Part shown: positions 34,462 through 45,556 of the stretch, one piece after another
Layout of the letters: the number at the start of each line of letters is the position of its first letter
Numbering within the stretch: the first letter of the stretch is position 1
NCBI RefSeq assembly: GCF_036785885.1
Contig: NC_092329.1
Span: 15,890,449 to 15,954,448, forward strand
From: Coffea arabica
Taxonomy: Eukaryota > Streptophyta > Magnoliopsida > Gentianales > Rubiaceae
Direction of reading: 5' to 3'
DNA length: 64,000 nucleotides
Position numbers and translations under genes: made by a program
The notes under the pieces: model-generated
Databases searched by the model: none
What the model was told of the DNA's origin: nothing
What the model saw: the letters and a program-made list of their open reading frames with translations, nothing else

Positions 34462-34474
34462 TGGTATCAGAGCC
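34462..34474 (+). other. Primer binding site of the non-autonomous gypsy element
   Basis: TGGTATCAGAGCC begins two bases after the LTR end and matches the initiator methionine tRNA primer type used by Tekay/Del-like elements. Confidence 0.8.
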
Positions 34475-34579
34475 ACTTCGCGTGGTTTCTGCAAAGAGTG
34501 AGTTTGGGCCTAGTGGTGTTATGGTCCCAATTGTGTGAATAAGTGTAAAGGACACTACAAGAAATTTGGTCATTAGTGA

Positions 34580-34860
34580 CAACATTTTCTAGTGATGAAA
34601 AAAGGTCATCACAAAATGCGGCCCATTACCAACAATAGGAAAGGTTGCCACAATTAACTGAAAGGGGCAAAGGCAGCAGTGATGACCCTTAAATGTTGTC
34701 ACAAATGGACTCCCGCCAAAGTGCGGGAAACTACATCTGTGGCGACTCTCTAAATGTCATCAGTAATAATTCCCCTTTATTTGATAGTTTGTCCATTGTT
34801 GTCACTGATAATAATTGATGTAGTTAGTGACAACTTGCTCTTGTCACTATTTTATCTAAA
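34580..34860. repeat. Left subterminal repeat cluster of the CACTA element
   Basis: Variants of GTGACAAC, GTTGTCAC, GTCATCA and TGATGAC recur about ten times in both orientations. The same motifs fill 40230-40635 at the other end. In CACTA elements such subterminal motifs are binding sites for the TNPA-type protein. Confidence 0.8.
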
Positions 34861-37230
34861 ATATTTGTACACGTTTTATAGCTATTATTGTGTATTTTCT
34901 TTTTAATGAATTATTAACTATTGGGAACTCAAGTTTTGTCTTGCAAATCAATGCTAGTACAATAATTTAGAGCAAAATTAACCACTAAAATAAACTATTT
35001 AAAGCATAACAAAAGTACATTTTCACTTGGAGTAATGTAACAAAATTTTACCAACCATTATGAGTATTTTCACAAAAATATTAAAAAGTACCAATTGATA
35101 ATATATTACTAAAATTATACTATTTCAACTAAAGAGTAAAAGTAAAAAACTTTATTTGAAATTTTGCTACCAAACAAGTAGGGGGAAAACTAAGGAATTG
35201 AAATTCATTGAAAATGAATAAATAAAGATATAGGCATGGGTATTGTAAAACACTTACAAACAAAAATGGACAAGACCATCGGCTACCAACTCTTTCACTC
35301 ACTTTCAACACTTAGAACCAATTCACCAAATAGAACTTCTCTTCCTCCTCTCGGCCGAACCAAATAGAACTTCTCCTCCTCATCTCGATTGATTGATAAT
35401 GGCTCCGCAACACTGAACGGAAGACCATGTCAGCCACCAACTCTTTGCAAAAGGTGTGTCCTTTATCCTTTTCTTCCCTAATTTTACCCTAAAATTTGTT
35501 TGCCCTAATTTTTTTTGCCAAGAAGTTTTGTCCAGTTTTTTTGGGTTTCATTTGATTTATGGATGGAGTCATCTTCTCCTTGTGGAATTTGTTTAATTGT
35601 AGTTTTATGCCCTAATTAATTTTTGCCAACTTTGTCTTGAACAAGGAAAGGGTTTTAGTGGGATTGGAGTGTGGGTATGTATGGGTTTGTGATAGGTCTA
35701 GGAGGGCAAATGTAATGCTATATTTGTTTGTGGCAAAGATAATTAGTACATAATTTTGTGAACTTTTGGCAGTGAGTGGTTGCATGTGAGGAAAATAATT
35801 GGTGAAGTGGTGTTGGGTGAAGAGGGAAAGGGAAAATAGTGATTGGGGGTTAAATTAAGTGGATGAGTAGCCAGAGATATAGTTACAAGGTTTGGTGAAA
35901 TTTTTCTGCAGTGAAAGATGTATTTTTTTGGGTTAAAATTTGGTAAATTGACATGGAAATTTGAAGAGTGAACTGTTTATCCATTTGGAGTGTGCTTTCT
36001 CCTCCACATTACCTAAGTTTTCTATGTATGGACCTGTTTCTTATTTATTTGGTTTCAATTGGTAATTTTTGCCTATTTCCTGAAAAGGGATCTCCTCAAT
36101 TCCTAGAAATAGATCGACCTTTGGACTCTTGCCACTCTTGGTTCATTGCTTTATGTTACTATAGATGAATGCAGCTCAAGATTTGATATTTAAGAAATGG
36201 GTCTCAAGAACCACTTGCAACTTTCTTGAGTTTCATTTCAAATTTAACATGTCGATGGATGTAAAAAAATTTTATGTTATTTACAGGAAAGGAACTACAA
36301 AGACATGATTTTGATCTAAAATTCATGCATTCTTGGGAGTTAGGAAGGTGTTTGTTGGAAGATCTGCTTTGCCTATGTTTTGACTGATTTCTATGATGCA
36401 AGTTATAGTTATCATTAAAAAGTAGCATCTTTTCGTTAATTTCGAGGGATGATTTTATCAACTAGTAAATATTTTTTATTTGTGTTTGATTTTCCTGCCA
36501 ATTAATGAATATGATAGGAGTAATTTTCTTTTCCTTCCTTTTGGAAGTTTTTGCATGGTTTAGTTGAGTCATTTGTCTGAGAGTAATTGATTCAGCTTCC
36601 TTTTTTTTTTTTTTTTTGCATTATCGTTTGCTGACTTATTGGCCAAGAGGGCTCTCAATTAGTTTTAGGTCCAAGAATTCTTTCTGTAGTTTTCTAATGC
36701 TAGTATAGCTTCAAGTTAGCTTCTTAATCTCTCCTGCAGTCGACTGATTTTTGTTATTATTTGCAGCAATTGAACCTGTTGACAAAGGCTTCAGATTCAT
36801 ATTTGGGTCTAGGATATTACAATCTACCAATCAAGCTACCGTTTTCGCTTGTGGTACCTTTATACTCTCTATCTCCTCTTTGCTTCTGTTTTTCTGTTAT
36901 TTATAGCCAGTCCAATTTGCTAGAAATTTATACTTTCTAAATCATCCTAAAAATTGTAATGTTGCTATACAGCTACTAAATACACTATGTATATAACGCA
37001 TATGTAGGTACACAGTGGTTAATGTGATTTAATAGCTAAGACTAATTACTATGATTTTTTTTGTACTTTTTTGTATCCTTGCTCCAGTTCGTGACAATCT
37101 CAAATATAGTTGTGTTCCACTTTGTTTACTTTTCATTGTTGTTGTTTGGGAAGATTAAATTAACTGCCGTGTCTTCATTATAATATCATGCTTGCATATT
37201 TTTTTTTGTTAGGATAAAAGGCAAAAAAAC

Positions 37231-38560
37231 ATGAACATGAATGAGAGTTGGATGTCAATTAAAGATTACCTAGATCCTAGATATTTGACAGGAGTGAAAG
37301 AATTTGTTGAGTTTGCTTATTTAGCCAAAGATCCCACATATAAGCTCCCTTGTCCATGTAAAGTGTGCAACAACTTTGAAGATCAAACTATGGAGGTCAT
37401 GAAAAGTCATTTGTGTGGTGGAATTGTTTAGAGCTATACTAGATATGTATATCATGGTAAAACTTTGAAGATTCTGATGATGATGAAAATGACAACATAA
37501 ATATAGATGAAAAAAAATAGTGAGTCCGATGATATTCAGGAAATGTTAAATGACGTAGAAGCAGCTAACTTTGGTGAGAATTGGAGAAATTTGGGGGAAT
37601 ATAATAGGGATATTTCAAATGAGCAAGAAGGCAAGTAGGTTTCTTAGATTATTATCCGAAGCTAAAAAAAGTCTTTACCTAGGCTGTGATAAGTACTCCA
37701 AACTCTCCTTTGTTGTCCATATCTTTCTTTTGAAAACCAGGAATTGATGGACTTTGCAAATCTGCCAATATGTTACTGAAATTTCTCAATCAAGTGTTTC
37801 CCATGGTATCATTTCCTAGTTCATACTATGATGCAAAAAATTTAATTCATGAGTTGAGCCTCAAGTGTGAAAAAATACATGCATGTGAAAATGATTGTGC
37901 ACTATATTGGTAAGAAAATGAAAGCCTAGATCACTACCCGAATGATAAATGTAAATCACCTAGGTATAAATCTCCTGGTTCTAAAATTCCTAGAAAAGTG
38001 TCTCGCTATTTCCCATTACAACCGAGGTTGCAAAGAGTATTTTTAAGCATAAGGAGAAATGTGTTGACAATGAAAACACAATGAGACACCAGGCTGATTC
38101 AATAGCTTGGAAGGAGTTTGACAAAACTCATTCATCTTTGGCTAAGGATCCTCGCAGTGCTAGGCTTGGGCTTTCAACTAATGGTTTCAATCCCTATGGA
38201 AATATGAATAATACATACAATATGTGGCTTGTAATCCTTGTTCCTTATAATTTGCCACCTTTGAAATGCTTAAAGGAGCCATTTTTCCTATTATCAATAA
38301 TTATTCCAAGTCCTAAATGCACATGAAATAATATGGATATATTTTTTAGGCCTTTAATTATTGAGCTAAAAGAATTATTTGACACTGGCTTTGAGACTTA
38401 TGATGCAGCCATAGGAGAAAATTTTATGTTACTTGCTGCTCTTTTATGGACAACAAGTGATTTTCTAGCATAAGCCTATTTGTCATGCTGGAGTACTAAA
38501 GGCTACAATGCACTTGCAAATCGTCCACTATATATTGATGAATTAGGTTAGAATTACCTT
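37231..38560 (+). pseudogene. Decayed CACTA transposase (Transpos_assoc and TNP2 domains)
   Basis: A 67-residue frame (37231-37431) carries the transposase-associated domain: SWM..KDYLDPRYLTGVKEF, then the CPC..C metal-binding pattern (LPCPCKVCNN) and a SHLC end. After several breaks the TNP2 region follows: YDAKNLIHELSLKCEKIHAC, ENDCALYW, then RYFPLQPRLQR. The clean frame 38081-38326 holds AWKEFDKTHSSLAKDPRSAR, GFNPYGNM, MWLVILVPYNLPP and FFLLSIIIPSPK. ELKELFDTGFETYDA and LLAALLWTTSDF lie further on. Stops and frameshifts separate all parts; introns may also be present between 37440 and 37640. Confidence 0.88.
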
Positions 38561-38679
38561 TCTGACTACTCCTGTAGTCCAAATTTTGTGGTGCATAGGC
38601 TAACTTTTGATCTTTACTACTCTTATTACTCATATCTTTGTTCATTTTGATCTTGGTTAAACTTCGTAAGTGCAGAAGA

Positions 38680-39330
38680 TGAGTGAGAGGAATAAGATCA
38701 ATAGTTCAAAGCAAAAACCACTCACATAGTTGGAACAAAATCCTTTCTTCATCATAAAACTAATCGGGTAATTGGCTATCCTAAACATGTATTTCAGATT
38801 GTCTAGTCAAGTTTTTTTAATATTTTAAACTATTAGGAAGCACAAGAAGAAAGGGAAGTTGGACCAATAGAAATTTATGACATCACGCACTTCGGCAAGA
38901 AGAAGAATATAATGGTTGACCAGACATTTGCTATGAACTTACTAAGAAAATACAAATTTTACTTGAAAATATAATTTGTTCAACTCTCATGCATATCTAA
39001 CTTTGGAAATTTTATGATTGTAGAGCAAGGTGAAAGAGAAATTGTTGGAATTTGAATCTAGTGGTGCAAATAGGAGTGAAGTGGACATTTCCATTGAAGT
39101 AAATGAACATGTAACTAGATGTACATGGTCGTGGTCTATCCTAAGCTATTGTAATTGCACAATAACTTTCAGAGAGAGAAGAATTCAAGAAAAGAGTATA
39201 ACAAGCCGAAAAGCACTTAGCTGAATTGGAAATGGCAGTCCAATCCCAACAGCAACTTATGGAGAGGCTTGTAAACCAACAAAGTGAAATGCAGAACCAA
39301 GACACATCTACTCATATTGAATGGTAAGCA
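38680..39330 (+). pseudogene. Decayed Ptta/EnSpm-type second CACTA gene
   Basis: Fragments MSERNKINSSKQ, REVGPIEIYDITHFGKKKN and a C-terminal coiled-coil-like LEMAVQSQQQLMERLVNQQ follow the order of the plant 'transposase, Ptta/En/Spm' family, which often lies 3' of TNP2 as part of the same or a second gene. Stops and AT-rich intron-like gaps interrupt it. The frame at 39030-39224 includes a short conserved part (KEKLLEFESS). Confidence 0.65.
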
Positions 39331-40229
39331 ATTTTCAACTATATATACTTGTCTAAATTGTGTTATGTTTGTAAATGAGACGCTCTTGTAATTTTACAGC
39401 ATATATGAGACCTTGAATTGTGACTAAGACATATTTATTATAGATACAGTGGCTGTTGCGATTCAAAAATAGCATAAGTTATTGAACCTTAATCCTTGGT
39501 CTGTGACAATATTAACATGTAATTTGCCAAAGAATTTAGTAAATGCTTGTTACTTTTTTTTATTTAGGAAATTTGAAGGTTGTTATACGTCTTTGATATT
39601 AAGAGCTTCCTTTGCCTGTGACAATACTTGTTTTTTACTCTCTACAATTGGTTCCTATGTGCATATTAAGAGCTATCTTTGATTTTGTCTCTTATTCTGC
39701 TCTTTATGTAGTCACTATTTGGATGAGAGTTTAAATAAATGAGACTTTATTTTTTTGTGAATCCTCATTTGATTTTCCTTTTCTCAAGTTTGTTTTGTCA
39801 TCTACTAATAATTGTATTTTTCTATTGCAGATATATTGCACATTTTAGAGTTTTGGAAGATGAGTAGCCGGGGCTAATTATTGACTCAAAGACTGGTTAT
39901 AGTGCTATCTTATGCTTAGGGAATGTTTCGGGCAACACAAAAATGTTTTGGGACTTGGATTCGTTTTGTATTGCTCCCTTGCCTTATATGATAAAACTCA
40001 CTCTGATACTACTTGTCAAACTCTTTATAATGTGATGTTGCACAAAATTGTGATATTGGAAGGATTATTATGATATTTTGGCATTTTCTATTGTAATGGG
40101 TGAATGCGTTTGTTATTCATTAAGCATTGTTGGTGGCTCCCATTTTTTTATATTACTGTAGCAAGAAATATATCAGACTACACAGTGACAAGATATTGTA
40201 ACTGAATCACATTTCTCCAATGATAAGCG

Positions 40230-40635
40230 CCTATTGTTAGTAAATCAGGTGCCTTTATTGACAACAATTGTTGTGACTGAATTAAATTCTATACTAACAA
40301 CAATATGTTGTCACTGTTGAAAGGTGTTTAGTGACAACAAAATTGTTAGTAATTGGACCATATACTGATGACTATTGTTGAGTTTTTGTGACGATATTGC
40401 TTCATGCATCATTGACAAGAAGCCATGTTGTCACTAAACTCCAAGCATTTATTGATAAGAAAAGTTGTCACAAAAGCTCTTTATTCACTGACGACTTTTA
40501 AGTCATCAGTGTATACTTTTACCGACGGGCATTCAGTGACAACCCTGTGATGACCGGAAAGTTGTCAGTAAAATCCATTAGTGATGACTTTTTACTTTTT
40601 GTGACAAGAATAGGTTGTCACTAAAGACCAAATTT
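40230..40635. repeat. Right subterminal repeat cluster of the CACTA element
   Basis: Dense forms of TTGTCACTA, GTGACAAC, GTTGTCACA and CAGTGACAACC occur in both orientations up to the right terminal repeat, mirroring the left cluster. Confidence 0.8.
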
Positions 40636-41634
40636 CTTGTAGTGGGACTTAGTGCTTTTCTTGGGCGTAAGCTATGAATCGTGCCTACTATAAGTGTGAA
40701 TCCCTTATTATGATACTTGAGAAAAATAGATATGTATGTTGGATAGGAATCTCTAATATAGATGATTTACTCTTGGGACAGGCCGGCTCGAGTTGTGAAT
40801 TATTTTATGGTGGATTCTTGTACTTGAATACCAAATAGTGGAGAGCACTAGAATAAGGATTTGTATCTTGATTGCACTAAGGTGAGTTTTGATGGCAAAG
40901 GTCAAAGTACAGAAGATTCTAACATTTGACCTAGTGAATTAGACTGATTGGAGAGATTGGATATAGAAGGGTTATCATGGATTAATCTAGTCATAGCCTG
41001 ATTAGGGATTCTATAGGCAGCGACCAGATTATAGTGTACATCGAGAAATTTGCATCGAAGACCTGTTTCTTTCCCCTATGCCCGTGAGGACTTGATAAGT
41101 GTTTACTGGCCTTTGAGACAGTTTAATTGCAATTATATAGGTATTTTAAACCCTTTTATGATATCGGATACTTGTAACTTGGTTCTTGATGAATTACCTT
41201 TGCTTATACTTCCTTGCTACCTAACCACTAATGTCAAAGTGTGGACTTGACTTGATTATTATCGTGCCGAGATCAGGAGTCTGGAATTAGGTATGGAAAT
41301 TTTAGAAAAAAGATTTGGTTTCTATACCTGTATGCAAAACTTGAGATAGGGTGTGAAACTATTTAGATATGAAGCATGTTTTAGGGTTTCGTTAGGTATA
41401 TAAGTGATAAGTGGCATAGTATATTAAGATATTGCCCTAACTATGTTTTACTTTCTCATCTATTTTATTTGGAAATACCTAAGTGTAATTTTTTTTTTCG
41501 TGGTTGGATTGGGAGTGAGGGAACTTTACAGTTATATGGTTTGAGTCCTGAGTGTACTCAGTTACTTATTTTGATCTCTTAATTTGTCTGGCAAGCTATC
41601 ACTTGAGTTCGAGCGAATTGGGGAGACGACACAT

Positions 41635-42054
41635 TTGACTGATATGTATAAGGAAATAGAGATTCTTCAAAAGGAAATAGAGTTCCAAAAGAGATTAGGT
41701 GAGTATTGGGAAGGGTGATGGAAACAGGAGTATTCGGAAAAAATTGAGTTACTATACAAGAACATAGAATTGAAGAAGAAATATGAAGAGATCCTAGAAG
41801 AGGTACGGAGTAAGTTTGAGTTAGTGCCTTTGTCTAGTCGAACAGTATCTCAGGACATTCCTAGTAATAAAGATAAATGGGGTGAAGGAAGTTCTTGCGA
41901 TATCAAAGGAAAACATAAAGAGATGTATGGAGATGGATCCGCTACGAAGGATAAAGGAAAAAAGGAGAAAAAGAATGGACACTTCCAGAAGAAATGTATA
42001 GCTGCTAAGTGTGAATCATGTAATGAACTTCATACGGGAACTGCCCAAGACAAA
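41635..42054 (+). pseudogene. Gag-like remnant of the non-autonomous gypsy element
   Basis: A charged, Lys/Glu-rich stretch with coiled-coil character (from about 41640, clean frame 41770-42054) ends in GHFQKKCIAAKCESCNELHTG. This resembles the region near the zinc knuckle of Tekay-type Gag proteins, in which C..C..H and GHF..KC motifs occur in the reverse order. The identification is weak, but no other protein type fits better. Its presence would place the element among LTR elements that keep only gag. Confidence 0.35.
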
Positions 42055-42520
42055 TGAATTTTGGGATGGTGAAACTGCTGTAATAGTTAAAGTCAGCAAT
42101 TAGTGATGTGTTAGCTGAAATAATTGCATTTGTGAAACTATGTATATGCAAACTTGATGTAGTAAGTGTATTCCCGATAGAAGTAGTGAATCTAGTATTG
42201 GATCTTTTGATAAGTAATATTAAATATTGGTGATTGGATAGTTTTGATTCCTGATTCATGAATTTTTTATTATAGCTTAGTTTTGAAGTTAAGTGAAAAT
42301 TGCTGTTTGTGGTTCGAAAGGGGGAACTTTTGACATTTTCACTAATTTTCTTAGTAGGGAGTTTAATCATTGCATTCTTACGATTTTCTCTCTAGGTTTG
42401 ATTGTGGTAACGGTATGAGTAAAGGGAAGCTCTTGAAAAGTAGAAGATATCACTGTAGAATTTAGTTTTGTGGGCAAAAGAAGAAAATTTCGAGGATGAA
42501 ATTTCTTTAAGGGGGAGAGA

Positions 42521-45500
42521 GTGTGAGGACCTGTAAAATTTTCTTATATTATATTATTTTTGCATGCATTTCATTTACTTTACTTTACTATATTAATTTT
42601 TCAAAGATTTTTATAAGTGAATATAGTTTTTAAATCATTTTTCTGGTATAAATTAGTATACGTTAAATTTGAAGTGCATTGTGGATGTGGGATCGGCTAG
42701 TGCGATAAAATTTTTACGATTAGGTGAAAAGGTATTCAGAAATATTATTTTACAAGGTGTTAGGAGACAATTAGAGATTAACCAGATAGATTAACCATTG
42801 GGAGAAAGAATATAAGCTTGAACCCTAAAAAGTGCCAAGTGTCACGACCCGATTGGATGTGACTGACCAATTTTTCTTTACCTTTACCAATTATCAAATT
42901 TTGACCAAAAAGCATCTTCATTTTCTTGCTTCTTGGCTGGCCCTCAAGAGAGAAAAGAACAAGAAAGAAACTTCATTTTCAACTTCTAAACTTGCTTGAA
43001 TCTTGAGATTTAGTCAACCACTTTGCAAACCATTTCATAAAAGTGTTAACTAAGGAATACTAAAGGTGTTGGTGGAATGATTTTGAAGAAGAAAGCACCA
43101 AGCTTCCATCTTTCTTGAAAGAACAAGGTAATCTTGGCTAGAATCTTCCCTCTACTTCAATTAATTGTCAATTAGTGGATTATAGTTGCAAAATAGGTAA
43201 TTTTATGAGACATATGATGGTTTGAAGTGGTGTTATGAACATTTTCAAATTTTATGGGGATTTTTCTTCCCTTATGTCATGAGTAATAATTGGCTATAGT
43301 TTGATAGCTTTATTATGTGAAATACTAGGGTATTATGGGTTAGATGGACTTGTTTAAAGAAACTTTCAGATTTTGGGAGTAAATTTCAAATTAGGGTTTC
43401 AATTTAGGGCTTTATTGTGTTTGGTTTTGGAGCTATTAATTGGCTCAAATTGAAGGGGTATTGTGGCCTAATTATGTGTGGTTTCTAACTTATGTGTTGC
43501 GTGTGTAATTGTGGTTGATTTGAGTTGAGATTGGTGATGACTTGGAGGGTGGAAAGTAAAGAAAAACAAGGTTGAGCAGTTTTGAGAAATCTATTGTATC
43601 TTGATGACGAAAAATTGGAATTACGTTCTGTTTGTTGCATTTGAAACTATATTCATAGAGCTACAAACCATGAAAATTTTAGACCCTAGTTCTGTCTGTG
43701 TGATTTATGGTGATTTTTCCAATGTTGACTAAAATTACATACTTGTTCTGTCTTTTACTTGATGAAGCAGCGACTTGAGGCTCGAATTTGACTGACTTGT
43801 GGTATGAATCTTATAAATGTGTCTTCTGAGAATTTGTACCCCTTTGAGTCTATTTTTCGACAGTATATATTTTATCAATTTTGAACTTAAGAATCTTGAG
43901 ATATGATTTTTCAAATGGTGGTGGGCAAAACTGGAAAATCCTATTTTCCTAGAATTATTCTTACTTTCATTTTGCACCTTAAATTTAGAGTTAGTAAATC
44001 ATTGTAGGTATGGTTTTCGGTAGAAGCGAAGGATTTTTGGATCGTTCATGTCTTTAGGACCAGCTACTAACTTTTCACTCCAAAACTATACTTTTGTGTT
44101 GCATTGATAATTAGGCATATGACTCGTAATCGAGTATCAATTATTTTACCTTGGTGGTTTAGGATGTGCCAGTGATCCAAGTACTTCGGAAGGAAACATT
44201 TGAAGTTGTTTGTTTGAATTGGTAAGTATACCACTCCCCTAATTTGTTGCTTATCTCGGCTTTCTGTGACTTTTGTATACTTTGTATGAAACGAGGGTGT
44301 ACTTTATCACACTCGTTTCTCTCATCTGTTTATTCTGGTTTCTGTATATTGTAAAGTCTGTATTTGTTCTCTGTATCTGTTCTCTGTATTTATTGATGTC
44401 GTTTGGAGGGTTGAGTTCAACGACCATTTTATGACTTTTGAACTCAAAATCGGGAGCTAGTTACTCGAGTCGAACCGGCAAGGGGCCTAGTCGATTAGAT
44501 AACGAACCACGGTAATCCACTTCTAGGAAATCTTTGGATATTGGAGACTCTGGATTTCCGGTATACTCGAGTATTACCACCCACTGTTACTGTTGAGGTG
44601 TTCGGGCCTGGTAAGGGATATGTTTGGTGGACGGAATTTGGCGTAAAGTGGTGCTCTATTAGACTGGTTACTATACTTGAAAGTTGACGGAGTATCAACT
44701 ACTACTTGATCAAGCACTAATGAAGAAAAAGGGAATTTGGCTCTTGAGAGCCATTTGTATCTTTTCTATTTGAGATGGTTATTCATTTCCTTATTTGACG
44801 TGATCATTTCATTGATTCCATAATTCCTGATTGCTTGTATATTGGGTACCTCATTGAACGTAAAATCACCCCCTTCCTGTTATCTTTGTTTTCTTTACAG
44901 GGAACAACACTTTTGAACCGTGATTTTAAAGAAAGGGTCGAGTTAGTATAAACGTTCTTTTGTAATCAAAACCCTAATTTGTCTCTTAATCAAGTATCAC
45001 GTTTTGATTTGTAAAGTTTTCAATGTATGTATATAAGTGTTTAACCATGTACATTAAGTGTATTCGTTTGATATGGTACCTTTGAATTTGTTGAGATGCT
45101 ACTTGCAACCATTGGTCGAGCGGACGAGCATGATGTTTGAACAAGGAAAGAAAATTTCTGGCGGGAACTGTTCACGAATCCGGCGGTGTATTCAGCCAGT
45201 CCTTGGCCGGATATCTGGCCGGATTAGCAGAGGATTTTGAAAAATTTTTGGGTTGCTCACTGCCTCGAATCCGACCAGCAATCCGGTAGGATTGTGACGT
45301 GGCAGCTACTGTTCATTTTCATCTTTTTTTTTGTTTTTCATTTTTCGTTGTTCGTGAATCGTTTGATCGCAATGTTATCGCTCAGAATGGTTTGGCCTTC
45401 GTGTTCTCGGCTTAGTAATCTTCGATTGTTGTTTTCTTGGGGTTCGATTGTGTGTTATGTAGGATTTTTGTGATTTGACTCTGTAGTTCTGGTGAGAGTT

Positions 45501-45556
45501 GGGCAAGCGGTCCACCAAACCCTTTGGTTCGCCTTAAGAAAAGGTGGGCGGCCACA
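42521..45556 (+). repeat. 3' LTR of the non-autonomous gypsy element
   Basis: About 3.04 kb, TGTGAGGACCTG...GCCACA, directly after the polypurine tract. It aligns with the 5' LTR along its length with frequent substitutions and small indels, so the insertion is not recent. Confidence 0.87.

Larger units (their letters stand above)
34553..40644 (+). mobile_element. CACTA (CMC/EnSpm) DNA transposon
   Basis: Terminal inverted repeats CACTACAAGAAATTTGGTC (34553) and GACCAAATTTCTTGTAGTG (ending 40644) are perfect over 19 bp and flanked by GGA duplications (34550-34552 and 40645-40647). Both are diagnostic of CACTA elements. The 6.1-kb interior holds a decayed TNP2-type transposase and a second Ptta/EnSpm-type region, so it derives from an autonomous element. 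It lies in the gypsy interior just after the primer site and is the youngest visible layer of this nest. Confidence 0.95.
31376..45556 (+). mobile_element. Non-autonomous Ty3-gypsy-type element with 3-kb LTRs, interrupted by CACTA
   Basis: It starts TGTAAGGACTCG and ends GCCACA inside the copia integrase: the frame ..YSDVW stops at its left edge and GPAKTPSLGDRYYFV resumes at its right edge. Flanks TGGTG (31371-31375) and TGGGG (45558-45562) look like an imperfect duplication plus one extra base. A TGGTATCAGAGCC primer site (34462) and a TCTTTAAGGGGGAGAGAG polypurine tract (42503-42520) frame the interior. Without the CACTA insertion the interior is only about 2.0 kb and has no protease, reverse transcriptase, RNase H or integrase. 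The LTR length, polypurine tract and LTR ends fit Tekay/Del relatives of the LARD or TR-GAG kind. Confidence 0.85.
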
